A stretch of DNA of 64,000 bases from Chlamydiales bacterium. GTDB lineage: Bacteria > Chlamydiota > Chlamydiia > Chlamydiales > Rhabdochlamydiaceae. Of the stretch, positions 25,499-33,947 are shown one piece after another. Numbering within the stretch: position 1 is the stretch's first letter; each line of letters begins with the position of its first letter. Made by a program: the position numbers and the translations under genes. The notes under the pieces are model-generated. The model made no database searches and was not told the DNA's origin. It was given only the letters and a program-made list of their open reading frames with translations. The stretch spans positions 1-64,000 of the forward strand of contig JACPOL010000001.1 of assembly GCA_016185065.1 (NCBI GenBank). Direction: 5' to 3'.

Positions 25499-26302
25499 AT
25501 GGACAAACTAACCGAAGGCAGCCACCGCAGGCAGGGAACGCCCTTTATTTCGAGTGACTCTGGACAGCGAAGTGCACAACAGCACCTGCGCACAGCCCTG
25601 ACAAGCCCACGCTCTACGATTGCAAGTGCAGCAGCTTCTCCTGCGGAAGAGGAGGAGCCAGATGCAGCTCCCGCACCGCGGCGATTCAGCGGATGTCTGG
25701 AGGGGTGGGTTCCCGAATGCCTGCTCGACATGCTCGAGCCTCTTTGCGCTCTCGTCTACTCCTGGTTCGTCACAGAACCCGCTCCTGCTTTATCAGAGGT
25801 TCAGATCAGAAGAGAATTAGGAGAAGCTCGAAGGGTGATATTCGAGGCCTGGAAGAGAGAGATCGCCAGTAAAATTCACAGCAATATAGCTGATCTTCTT
25901 GATGACCGTACAGATTTAGATCAGCCATTCAGCTGCGAAGTTACTCTCCACCTCGAAGTTGTTCTACAAAAAGAAAATCCCCGTTTTCCTCAGCATGTTG
26001 CTCGCATCAGAACTCTTACACAAGACAACTATCGGAATTTAGAATCGCTCATGCTTGCGCTTGAAAATGATGTGCTTGAACTCGTTGAGCAGCGCAATGA
26101 ACTGGTCGTCGATTTCAAATTTGGCGTCATGCAAGTGCACGAGGATAGCACAATCATCTACTACAGCTGCCATGGAGCAGCTCTCCATACGCGCACCTTT
26201 AACTCCAAAGAGGATTACGAGACGAGAGAACCTGATGACATCCCTCCCTTCCTCGAAGGCTGGGTCAAGCCAGAGCGCCTCCCCGCCCAAGAAAAAGCCT
26301 GA
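25499..26302 (+). CDS. Paralogue-array protein 2 (one-module), unknown function
   Basis: A 267-residue array member with a strong AGGAGAG ribosome-binding site. A Ser/Ala/Glu-rich N-terminus (1-62) precedes the signature helix at 63-94 (FSGCLEGWVPECLLDMLEP and onward). A single module follows (about 120-235), with FSCEVTLHLEVVL, a helix NLESLMLALENDVLEL and LVVDFKFGVMQV. It ends earlier than the others. Function unknown. Confidence 0.65.
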   Translation: MDKLTEGSHRRQGTPFISSDSGQRSAQQHLRTALTSPRSTIASAAASPAEEEEPDAAPAPRRFSGCLEGWVPECLLDMLEPLCALVYSWFVTEPAPALSEVQIRRELGEARRVIFEAWKREIASKIHSNIADLLDDRTDLDQPFSCEVTLHLEVVLQKENPRFPQHVARIRTLTQDNYRNLESLMLALENDVLELVEQRNELVVDFKFGVMQVHEDSTIIYYSCHGAALHTRTFNSKEDYETREPDDIPPFLEGWVKPERLPAQEKA

Positions 26303-26408
26303 AGAATATTCTCTTTCTTTGACCGAACGAAAAGAGGTCCCCAGAGGTAATTGCAAAAATCCCGCTGGCAGCTTTTTTGGACTTTCACCGATTTTTCAAG
26401 AGTAAAAA

Positions 26409-26535
26409 AACAGGATCCGCTTCGCTGGCAGGATCGGCGCTAACCGCGCCGGCAGGATAGAAAGAAAGAATCTTTTTCTCTCTCTTATCCTGCCGCCGCG
26501 CATGCGGCGATCCTGCCAGCGAAGCGGATCCTGTT
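26409..26535. repeat. Palindromic element family A (A4)
   Basis: A complete 127-bp copy with two hairpin modules per arm around a purine/pyrimidine-biased centre. It accounts for about a third of the 396-bp gap between array genes 2 and 3. In the rest of that gap I see only a small hairpin at 26670-26689 and no gene. Confidence 0.85.
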
Positions 26536-26669
26536 ATTTTTTCTTCATACTCCTTCTAGTCTGCAAAACGCTAGACCAAGTCATATGCACTCCAGGAATT
26601 TCGCTCCGCTCAATCAAAGAGGGGAGGCTTTTCGAGGGTGGATTTATAATCCAAAAAAGTTTATACATT

Positions 26670-26689
26670 TCCGCGTTTAAACCCGCGGA
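26670..26689 (+). promoter_or_regulatory. Small hairpin upstream of array gene 3
   Basis: TCCGCG (26670-26675) and CGCGGA (26684-26689) form a 6-bp GC-rich stem with an 8-nt loop, ending ten bases before ATG 26699, where a ribosome-binding site would be expected. It may influence initiation. Confidence 0.3.
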
Positions 26690-26698
26690 GACACTTCA

Positions 26699-27868
26699 AT
26701 GGCACCACCTCTTTTAGCACGAGAACTAACACCTCCTCTTTCTCAATCTGAATTAGAGAGTGCCGCTCGCGCCTCCGCAAGCCCTCACCATGCCTCGGCA
26801 AAATCACATTCACACGCAGCGCTAGAGCGCCGAGGCTCCACCTTGAGTTCTCTCGATCCGTTGAACCCCGCCCCCTCCTCTTCACTCCACTACTGCGCCT
26901 TCCTTCAAGGATGGCTGCCGGAGTGGGCCATCGACCTCCTCGAATCTTTTTGCTGTTGGATCGCCTCTCTCTTTGCTAATCCAATCCATCAGAGCAATCT
27001 CAAGGAGCTAGGCGTCGCAAGAGATGATCTTGTCCGCTCTTGGGAGCCGCTTGACGCTTCTACGGAAGAGATTCATCTCGTCGTGAACATTAAGTTAGCA
27101 CTTGAAGACCCGCGCAAAGAACCTTCCACGACCAATAGGGTCTTCGTCTACAGAACAGTCCCTCGTGATGTTCTCCATCATGATATCGAGAGCTTTATTC
27201 AGTATGCCCTTAGAAAAACGGGTGGCAAAGATATCCATAGTTTTGATTTAGACGTGACAACACTAACTACTCACACCGATCAGAGCATCAGCGGAAGTGT
27301 GCGCGGCTTCAGCTATAGTCCAGAGAAGGGGAGAGAAGTTTTGCCCTCTAGACGGCTAGAATCGCAAGAGCCCTTTGCAAGGCAGGCTGCGGCTATCCAC
27401 CTCCAAAACGGTCAGCAGATTATCGATGCATTTGGTATCCAAGAAACGGCCTGGAGGCTCTCGCTGCATCACGACGCGGTACGCGATGTGATTCTGCATA
27501 TTGTAATTCGTTCTCAGAACCCAGGCGTTCTTCCTAAAGAATTTCAGGGATCATACACCTATAAACACGATGAGAGAGGACGGTTTCATCAAGATCTTAA
27601 ACAGTTCTACGACACTCACATTCTCCCTTATGGCAAAGAGACCAACTTTAATTATTTCGAATTGGAGATCATTGAACTGAGGCATGGTGCGGATGAAGAG
27701 GTCGCAGGCTCATTAAATAAATTTCTATATAATCGACATCTAAACGAGCCTCACTTCTCATGCCACAATTTTTCTTCATTCGATATATACACTCAAAAAG
27801 GTTTTAACATCGTTCTCGAAGCGGGACACTTTATATTCAAGGAGGGGAGCATTAACTTCGTAGAATAA
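26699..27868 (+). CDS. Paralogue-array protein 3 (two-module), unknown function
   Basis: A 389-residue array member with a Ser/Ala/Pro-rich N-terminus (1-62) and the signature helix at 64-95 (YCAFLQGWLPEWAIDLLES and onward). Two copies of the array module follow: about 115-215 (IHLVVNIKLAL ... SFDLDVTTL ... GSVRGFSYSP) and about 245-375 (VRDVILHIVIRS ... YFELEIIEL ... GSLNKFLYN). The same order of strand, helix, strand in both halves points to an internal duplication, as in protein 1. Confidence 0.65.
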   Translation: MAPPLLARELTPPLSQSELESAARASASPHHASAKSHSHAALERRGSTLSSLDPLNPAPSSSLHYCAFLQGWLPEWAIDLLESFCCWIASLFANPIHQSNLKELGVARDDLVRSWEPLDASTEEIHLVVNIKLALEDPRKEPSTTNRVFVYRTVPRDVLHHDIESFIQYALRKTGGKDIHSFDLDVTTLTTHTDQSISGSVRGFSYSPEKGREVLPSRRLESQEPFARQAAAIHLQNGQQIIDAFGIQETAWRLSLHHDAVRDVILHIVIRSQNPGVLPKEFQGSYTYKHDERGRFHQDLKQFYDTHILPYGKETNFNYFELEIIELRHGADEEVAGSLNKFLYNRHLNEPHFSCHNFSSFDIYTQKGFNIVLEAGHFIFKEGSINFVE

Positions 27869-27951
27869 CCACAAAATTTAATTTTAATTATTATAAAATA
27901 ACCAGATTTCACTTATAATTATTAGAATTAAACCCTCAAGAGCAAGCCATC

Positions 27952-28827
27952 ATGACAGCCTTACAACGAGCGGGGCAACAACCCAGTTCGGTAGAGCACA
28001 GCTACTACGAGTATCCGGATCTCCCTGTCCAAACTCCAAATTTCCGCTACTTTGACTGCCTGGCTGCCTATCTTCCCGAGAGCGTCGTCGAGCTGATCGA
28101 CCGCATCTGCATCTTCATCGCCTCATTTTTTGATCCTGCATTAAATTCTCTTATAAATAGACATAATGCTTGCCTGGGACAGCTGGACCGAGCACTTACA
28201 ACTAGCTTTCAATACTACTGTCCAAAGCTTCGAAATGGAGAAAAAGGCAGATACGCTGCTCAATTCATTTTGAAATTCAATGAGAAACCAGAGAGCTGCA
28301 AAAGCGCCAGTCACACCGGAATCATAGATCCTGATGGGACTACAAGTTTTATAGATGAGAGAGGAGCTGTTCATTTAGGAGAGAGCAACTTCAGAAGACT
28401 CTTTTACGATACACACCTATCAAAAGAAGTTAACAGACACAACCGCTTTGTTCAGGATTTTACCCTGCTCTTCACAATCTTCACAAAATCTCGCTACTTC
28501 GGAGATAGAATGGACTCTCTCTCCTTCGCCATGTGTTTTAATCCAAACGGAGAGGGGGCCTTTAACGCAGTCGAACCAGTTATCAAGCCAACTGACCTGC
28601 GGAATATGCACAATATCGAGACCAATCAGCACTGGGACTACGACTCTTTTCAGAAAAGTGGTCTCATTCCTCAAGCTTTAAAAGATATTGTCTCCGAAGA
28701 GGATTTTACCCCTGTAAAGAAGAGGGAAACATACGAGACAAAGGCTGAAAAAGAAAAAAAAATGGATCAAAGCAATCTCGACAGCGCTTATCCCGACTTC
28801 AACTTAGTGCGGGTTACAGGTAGATAA
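27952..28827 (+). CDS. Paralogue-array protein 4 (one-module), unknown function
   Basis: A 291-residue array member with the shortest N-terminal tail. The signature helix is at 33-62 (YFDCLAAYLPESVVELIDR and onward). One module covers about 95-215 (YAAQFILKFNEKPE, FRRLFYDTH, FVQDFTLLFTIF, FAMCFNPNGEGAF). The C-terminus carries LIPQALKDIVSEEDFTPV, shared with protein 5 and absent from 1-3. It is the closest relative of protein 5 and ends 14 bp before it. Confidence 0.65.
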   Translation: MTALQRAGQQPSSVEHSYYEYPDLPVQTPNFRYFDCLAAYLPESVVELIDRICIFIASFFDPALNSLINRHNACLGQLDRALTTSFQYYCPKLRNGEKGRYAAQFILKFNEKPESCKSASHTGIIDPDGTTSFIDERGAVHLGESNFRRLFYDTHLSKEVNRHNRFVQDFTLLFTIFTKSRYFGDRMDSLSFAMCFNPNGEGAFNAVEPVIKPTDLRNMHNIETNQHWDYDSFQKSGLIPQALKDIVSEEDFTPVKKRETYETKAEKEKKMDQSNLDSAYPDFNLVRVTGR

Positions 28828-28841
28828 AAAAATAGGATATT

Positions 28842-29732
28842 ATGTCACATGCAAGTTCAGTAGGTTCGGGATCCGGATCTCCAGAGATCTTCGTCCAAGA
28901 GCATGAAGGAGACGAGGGCGATGATGCGGCTTTAGATCGCGTCTCCCTTGCACAACTATCTGTGCCATTCAACCTGAATGCTATCCCTCCCATTCTAGAG
29001 CTGCGCTACTGCGCCTGCCTCGTCGACTATCTTCCAGAGTGCGTCGTCGAGCTAATCGACCGCATCTGCATCTTTGTCGCTTGGATTTTTTCTCCCTCAG
29101 AGGCCTCTCTTACCAGAACAGCAGCTGCTTGCAGGCAGCAGCTAGATCAGCTCCTTACGACGAAATTTGAGGAATTCTGCCCAGAAGTCTGCAGTAGCAT
29201 CCAGCACGGTCGAGAGGGTGGAGCAAGATTTACCGCTCAGATCGAATGCAAATTCTATGAAGAGGCTGAGTCATATAAAAACTATGGGATCAGAGGGACA
29301 ATAGATGGTCGGGGAATTGCAACGGTAATCATGGATGATACTGGCAATGAACATAGACTAGAGAATAGCTTCAGACAGCTCTTACATGGAGATATCGCGT
29401 TATTGCAATATTTTGCCAGGGCCGATCGCCATCTCCAGGATTTTACACTGCTCTTCTCGATCATCATGCCGCTAGAGCTAAATGCGACAGCTGCGCTTCC
29501 TCCCTCCACGCCGATGGTCTCCCACTCCTTTGTCTTCCGCTTTAACCCAGACGGAGAGCGCGCAATCAACGAGCTCGATAAGCACCGCTTTAGTGCAGGC
29601 ACGCGCATGAACACTGGCACTCTCGATGCCCACCAGCACCGCAGCTACGCGGATCTTTATCACGACCCTCGCCTTCCTGAAAGCCTAAAAGATCTTATCT
29701 CCGAACACGAGTTCGAACCTCTAAACTCCTAA
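28842..29732 (+). CDS. Paralogue-array protein 5 (one-module), unknown function
   Basis: A 296-residue array member preceded by AGGA. An acidic, Ser/Gly-rich N-terminus (1-50) is followed by the signature helix at 56-85 (YCACLVDYLPECVVELIDR and onward). A single module covers about 110-235 (FTAQIECKFYEE, FRQLLHGD, LQDFTLLFSI, FVFRFNPDGERAI), ending with LPESLKDLISEHEFEPL. Strong similarity to protein 4 over the whole length indicates a recent tandem duplication. It ends at element F. Confidence 0.65.
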   Translation: MSHASSVGSGSGSPEIFVQEHEGDEGDDAALDRVSLAQLSVPFNLNAIPPILELRYCACLVDYLPECVVELIDRICIFVAWIFSPSEASLTRTAAACRQQLDQLLTTKFEEFCPEVCSSIQHGREGGARFTAQIECKFYEEAESYKNYGIRGTIDGRGIATVIMDDTGNEHRLENSFRQLLHGDIALLQYFARADRHLQDFTLLFSIIMPLELNATAALPPSTPMVSHSFVFRFNPDGERAINELDKHRFSAGTRMNTGTLDAHQHRSYADLYHDPRLPESLKDLISEHEFEPLNS

Positions 29733-29772
29733 CAATAGAGCAAAGGGAGCAACTATCTAGGAAACACCTCTC

Positions 29773-29873
29773 TTTTGGAGTGCGGCGACCCGGCGCCGCT
29801 TCTCTCAACATCGGCTAGACGAATCGCCAGGTCGATCTCGAAAAAAGCGGCGCCGGGTCGCCGCACTCCAAAA
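29773..29873. repeat. Long perfect inverted repeat (family F), likely bidirectional terminator
   Basis: Two perfect 29-base arms (29773-29801 and 29845-29873) run from TTTTGGAGTGCGGCGACC to GGCGCCGCTT, with a 43-base spacer. It sits between the convergent array gene 5 and the repeat-protein gene. The T-run/A-run ends on a GC-rich stem suit a two-way terminator, although its length suggests an inserted palindromic element. Confidence 0.8.
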
Positions 29874-29889
29874 AAGATCCCTTTACTTG

Positions 29890-32505
29890 TTAGAGTTTGC
29901 GGCCATTATCGTAACGGGTTTCGGTGCAGGCGCCCTGAGCGTCGTAGGCCTTTTTGATGCCATGGAGCTCATCGTTTACAAAGACTTGAAGGAGGCGCGG
30001 CTTGCCATCTTCAAAGTACTTGTTAAACTTGCCGTGGCGCTTACCCATCTTATACTCGCCCTCAAAGACGATCACGCCTTGGGCATTCCACTCTGTTGAA
30101 GGCCCATCGAGCACGTTATTCTTGTAGTTAATAATAGAGCCGACTTTGCCAGTATCAAAGTAGGTCCTCTCCTCGCCCTCTTTCATATCATCGACGAAGG
30201 TGATCTCTTTGAAGAGCTTCCCGTCTGGGAAGTATTGAATGGCAGGTCCATTCTTCTTATCTCTCTTGAACTCGATGCGCATGATGACATTGCCCTGCGT
30301 TCCAAAAACCTGGGCTGGGCCCTCTTTCATGCCCTCTTTGTAGAAGGTGCTAGTAACCTTTGTGCCAGCTTCATTGTATTCGCAGAACTCCCCCTCCTCC
30401 TTATCATCGACAAAGTTCGCCTCGAGGGCTTTAACCTTTCCGAAGAACTCGTGCGGCGCATAGAAGACCTCGTGAGGTCCGTGTCTCTTGTTATTCTTGT
30501 AGTTGTAGATGATCTCCTTTCCATCGCGAGTAAGCTCGTAGAATCTCCCGTTGAGTCTACCCTTATCGTAGGTCGACTCTTCTAACAGATTACCTTTAGG
30601 GTCCCAGAGCGCCTTCATTCCATGGAGCTCGCCATTTTCATAAACGATAAGAGTCTGTGCAACGCCATCGGGATAGAAGGTCTTCTGCTCGCCGTGGAGC
30701 TTGCCCTCCTCGTTATAGAAGTAGCGTTTTGAAACTTTTTGCGCCTGCTTCTTCTCTGTCATCTCTTTTGAAAAGTATTCGATCTGCTCTCCACAAGGCA
30801 CACCCATGCGGTAGTTTTTGACTAGCCAGAGAGTTCCATCTTCATGCCAGATCTGAACCTGACCGTCGGCTTGCCCCTCTTTGTAGAAAGCGATAGAGCG
30901 CTTCTGACCATTTTCATAAAACTCTTCGCCTTTACCGTGCTGCTTGCCCTTGTTAAACTCGGCAAACTCTTTTGGCTTTCCTTTAGCGTACCAGGTGCGC
31001 ATCAGCCCCTGGGGAAGGTCGTTTTCGAAGCGCGCTTCAAAGATGAGCTCGCCCTTATCATTCCACTCGCGGTGGAGATCTTCTCTCTTGCCCAGCTGGA
31101 ACGCGCCCTCAAACTTCAGAGTTCCATTCTCGTGCCACTCGCGTCTGATCTGGTTTAGGAGGCCATTCTGGTAGTGCTCTTCGATCTGGCACTGTCCATT
31201 TGCGCACCACTCTTTGCACTCGCCCTGCTTAATGCCGCTGGCGATATGGTAGATGACCGCTGGCTTGCCACTCTCATACCACTCTTCATAGACGCCATCT
31301 TGAACGCCCTCTTTATATGAGGTGTTAACCTTGAGCTGTCCACCTTCGTAGTACTCCTTCTGCGGACCGTTAAACTTCCCTTTGATATAGGAGAACTCGG
31401 TCTTTATCTTTCCGTTTGGATACCACTCGCGGAAGGCGCCGTCGCGAAGGTCATCAATAAGCGAGTATTCGGCAATCTTCTGCCCCTCTGAGCTATATTC
31501 GACAATCGGCTCGAGCAGCTTCCCATCTTGATTGTAGATGGCGACGAATGCCGCTTTTCCATTCTCATGGTTGCGCCAGTGTTTGCCAATCTTAACTCCA
31601 TCCTTGTATTCGCCCTCTCCAAGCAGCTTGCCATCCTGTGCAAAAAACTGCTCCTTACCCTGCTTTTTGCCCTTTCTATAAACGACTTTGTAGCTCTCTT
31701 TTCCGTTAGGGTAGTATTTAAAATGGGTGCCGACCGGCTCTCCCTCTTTATAATCTTGCGCTTCCTGAATCGACCGATCCTCTCCATAAACAATGAGCGC
31801 AGGATTCTGCCCATTGGAATGGAGTAGGCCCTTCATATATTGGTAGCTGGCCTTCAGAGCGCCGCTCTCATACCACTCAAGAGCATTTCCGTGAGGAACT
31901 CCATTCTCATAAGGAGTAAGCGCAACACGCACCCCCTTTGATGTAAAACGGTTGTACTCTCCAACGAGTTTGCCCTCTTTGTAGGTGCCCTCTTCCGCTT
32001 TCGAACCATCTTCGTGATAGGAGATCATCGGCCCATCGCGCAGTCCATTCTTATATGCTGCCTTGCCTCTGAGCTGTTCGGTTGGATAGTAGATCTGGAG
32101 CTCTCCATTCATCACCCCTTTCTCATAGGTGGCGATCTTTTCAACTTTGCCGTTTGAGAAAAAAGAGACGCTGATTCCATGGGGCACAATCGTGCTCTTC
32201 CACTCCTCATATCCCGCTGAGCCTTCAGCTACCGTCGTGAGATCCATCTCATTTTTCAGGCGGCCATTCTCATAAAATCTCTGCTGCTTAACTGCGATCT
32301 TCTCATCTTTGTCATTCGCTTCAAAAAAGAGGACGCGCTCGGGATTGCCATTCGGGTAGGTCTGTACGATCTGCGGACGCCAGTGGGGAAGGCGCGGTTT
32401 TAGTGAAACAACTGTGGGAGGTAGCGCAAGCTGCTGCTGCGGCTCTTCTGAGACCAGTGCCGTTGCACAGAAGAGAGAAAATGCGAAAAGAAGAAGAGCT
32501 TGCAT
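29890..32505 (-). CDS. Secreted YwqK/MORN-like repeat protein
   Basis: An 871-residue protein with a signal peptide (1-18, before EEPQQ) followed by roughly thirty tandem units of about 20-25 residues, each with a core such as YYPNGK, WYENG or YKEGxxxG (EWYPNGKIKTEFSYIKGKFNG, EFYENGQKRSIAFYKEGQADG). This is the toxin-antitoxin YwqK-type repeat, related to MORN repeats, forming a long beta solenoid. Almost the whole protein is repeats; no enzymatic domain is seen. Predicted location is the periplasm, surface or exterior. Role unknown. Confidence 0.75.
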   Translation of the reverse strand: MQALLLFAFSLFCATALVSEEPQQQLALPPTVVSLKPRLPHWRPQIVQTYPNGNPERVLFFEANDKDEKIAVKQQRFYENGRLKNEMDLTTVAEGSAGYEEWKSTIVPHGISVSFFSNGKVEKIATYEKGVMNGELQIYYPTEQLRGKAAYKNGLRDGPMISYHEDGSKAEEGTYKEGKLVGEYNRFTSKGVRVALTPYENGVPHGNALEWYESGALKASYQYMKGLLHSNGQNPALIVYGEDRSIQEAQDYKEGEPVGTHFKYYPNGKESYKVVYRKGKKQGKEQFFAQDGKLLGEGEYKDGVKIGKHWRNHENGKAAFVAIYNQDGKLLEPIVEYSSEGQKIAEYSLIDDLRDGAFREWYPNGKIKTEFSYIKGKFNGPQKEYYEGGQLKVNTSYKEGVQDGVYEEWYESGKPAVIYHIASGIKQGECKEWCANGQCQIEEHYQNGLLNQIRREWHENGTLKFEGAFQLGKREDLHREWNDKGELIFEARFENDLPQGLMRTWYAKGKPKEFAEFNKGKQHGKGEEFYENGQKRSIAFYKEGQADGQVQIWHEDGTLWLVKNYRMGVPCGEQIEYFSKEMTEKKQAQKVSKRYFYNEEGKLHGEQKTFYPDGVAQTLIVYENGELHGMKALWDPKGNLLEESTYDKGRLNGRFYELTRDGKEIIYNYKNNKRHGPHEVFYAPHEFFGKVKALEANFVDDKEEGEFCEYNEAGTKVTSTFYKEGMKEGPAQVFGTQGNVIMRIEFKRDKKNGPAIQYFPDGKLFKEITFVDDMKEGEERTYFDTGKVGSIINYKNNVLDGPSTEWNAQGVIVFEGEYKMGKRHGKFNKYFEDGKPRLLQVFVNDELHGIKKAYDAQGACTETRYDNGRKL

Positions 32506-32584
32506 AGGAGAACCTCAAAAAATATTTTAACACGTTAGAAAATCTAACATGCAGAATAGGAAATAAGAGGTTTAGAGACAAGAG

Positions 32585-32610
32585 CTGTTCCCTCGATTAA
32601 GAGGGAACAG
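32585..32610 (-). terminator. Hairpin downstream of the small membrane protein pair
   Basis: CTGTTCCCTC and GAGGGAACAG form a perfect 10-bp stem with a 6-nt loop, 14 bp beyond the stop at 32625. There is no adjacent T-run, so intrinsic termination is uncertain. Confidence 0.4.
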
Positions 32611-32624
32611 TCTTAAGGAAAATT

Positions 32625-33014
32625 TTATCTCCAGAAAGCGAGCCACATCAGAAGAAGGCCCCAAACGAGAGGGATGATCCCACGCGCACGGAGAACTTTC
32701 TGATCTGACATTCCAGCTTTTACAGCAAATTGAGGAGCGAAAAGAGTTACAACTCCTCTTACTAAAAAGCCCCAACCTAGTAGCGTAACAAGCAGAAAAG
32801 CGTTGCTCATCCACATGTTGTATAGGTTGATAATCAGTAGGCCGAGAAAAATGTTGCATGTTGAACGAACGTATAGCACGCAAGGTGTTCCCTTGATCGA
32901 ACTATAGGTCTTCATCAGCGCGTCTTTACGAAGTAGCATCCAGAGGCCAACGATGGTCAAAAATGGACCAAATACTGTAGCAATCCAGATAGCTTTTTGA
33001 TTAATCATGTCCAT
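32625..33014 (-). CDS. Small four-helix membrane protein (paralogue of the next gene)
   Basis: A 129-residue protein with four predicted membrane helices (about 9-28, 48-66, 68-90, 108-127). It aligns along its whole length with the 33022-33405 product; shared pieces include FGPFLTIVGLWML, LLVTLLGWGFLVRGV and IPLVWGLLLMWLAF. ATG 33014 has a GTAGGA ribosome-binding site that overlaps the stop codon of the upstream paralogue. Family and role not recognised. Confidence 0.7.
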   Translation of the reverse strand: MDMINQKAIWIATVFGPFLTIVGLWMLLRKDALMKTYSSIKGTPCVLYVRSTCNIFLGLLIINLYNMWMSNAFLLVTLLGWGFLVRGVVTLFAPQFAVKAGMSDQKVLRARGIIPLVWGLLLMWLAFWR

Positions 33015-33021
33015 ATTTTTC

Positions 33022-33405
33022 CTACATTAAGTATGCGAACCAGCAGAGAGCAAGTCCCCAAACGAGAGGAATTGCACATAACACTTTCATTCCACACTTG
33101 TCTGAAGCCGAACACTTCATGCAAAAGTGAGGGAAAAAGAGACAGCTGACGCCTCTTAATAAGAGAAACCATCCAAGAACAGTTACGAGCAGTGCTGGCT
33201 GCCACATCCAGACGTTATACATCGAGATGATCACAAGGCCGAGCAGTACATTCATTACACCGCAAACATAGTGAGCACCTGGTGTAGCTTTCATAGAAGC
33301 CATCACCTTGCTGCAATTGTCACAGTAAGTGAGCATCCAGAAGCCCACGATAGCTAATAGTGGCCCAAAAATTTTGGCCAGGAATATAGCATTCTCCATC
33401 ATCAT
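33022..33405 (-). CDS. Small cysteine-rich four-helix membrane protein (paralogue)
   Basis: A 127-residue membrane protein, sister of the preceding one, with a cluster of Cys residues (CDNC near 28; FCMKCSASDKCGMKVLC at about 93-110) lacking in its partner. Three consecutive ATGs (33405, 33402, 33399) follow GTAGGGGG; any could be the start. Seven bases separate it from its paralogue, a tandem duplication. No known family recognised. The Cys groups could bind metal or form disulfides. Confidence 0.7.
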   Translation of the reverse strand: MMMENAIFLAKIFGPLLAIVGFWMLTYCDNCSKVMASMKATPGAHYVCGVMNVLLGLVIISMYNVWMWQPALLVTVLGWFLLLRGVSCLFFPHFCMKCSASDKCGMKVLCAIPLVWGLALCWFAYLM

Positions 33406-33482
33406 ACATCCCCCTACGGAGTTAAAATAAAGATTTATACCCAAACCTGACGCTACTAATTAAATTAATTGTTTGTCAACAA

Positions 33483-33947
33483 CTAACAATTAGCTGCTTT
33501 GTTGTAGGTGCCGATGAGTTCAACAGAAGAGAGGATGTGTCCCTCCATGGCTTTTTCGACCTGCTGCTTGGTCGAGCCTTGAGGAAGAGAGAGAAGAGAA
33601 TCTAATGCGTAGAGTTTAAAGAAGTAGCGGTGCTGGCGATCTGGAGGGCAGGGGCCTTGATAACCGAGTTTGCCACCGGTGTTTTTTCCAGAGATGCCGG
33701 GTGCTGGGCTATTTTCTTTGATCTCTTTCAATGTCGGGGGCATGTCAAAGGCTACCCAGTGCACCCACATGCGATCCTTGCGAACAAATTCAGGAACGTC
33801 TGGATCATCCATGATGAGAACGAGGCTTTTAGCCTGTGATGGGACATCTTTAATCGAAAGGGGAGGGTTTATGTTCTCTCCTTCGCAGGTGTACTTCGAG
33901 GGGATCTTTCCTTGGTGGGTAAAAGCTGCGCTTGAAAGATGCATCAC
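33483..33947 (-). CDS. PEBP / YbhB-YbcL family protein
   Basis: A 154-residue phosphatidylethanolamine-binding-protein-like fold: IPSKYTCEGENINPPLSI, LVLIMDDPDVP, MWVHWVAFDMPP and GYQGPCPPDRQHRYFFKLYALD are hallmarks of the bacterial YbhB group. The molecular role in bacteria is not settled. Its ATG overlaps the stop of the upstream pseudopilin gene by 4 bp, so it is probably expressed with the T2SS operon, which is unusual for this family. Confidence 0.88.
   Translation of the reverse strand: MMHLSSAAFTHQGKIPSKYTCEGENINPPLSIKDVPSQAKSLVLIMDDPDVPEFVRKDRMWVHWVAFDMPPTLKEIKENSPAPGISGKNTGGKLGYQGPCPPDRQHRYFFKLYALDSLLSLPQGSTKQQVEKAMEGHILSSVELIGTYNKAANC

Noticed and set aside
30235..31827. Several plus-strand frames of 76-116 residues opposite the YwqK-repeat gene
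   Set aside because: They recur because the minus-strand gene is repetitive. Leu/Ile-rich antisense translations of YENG-type repeats are expected shadows.
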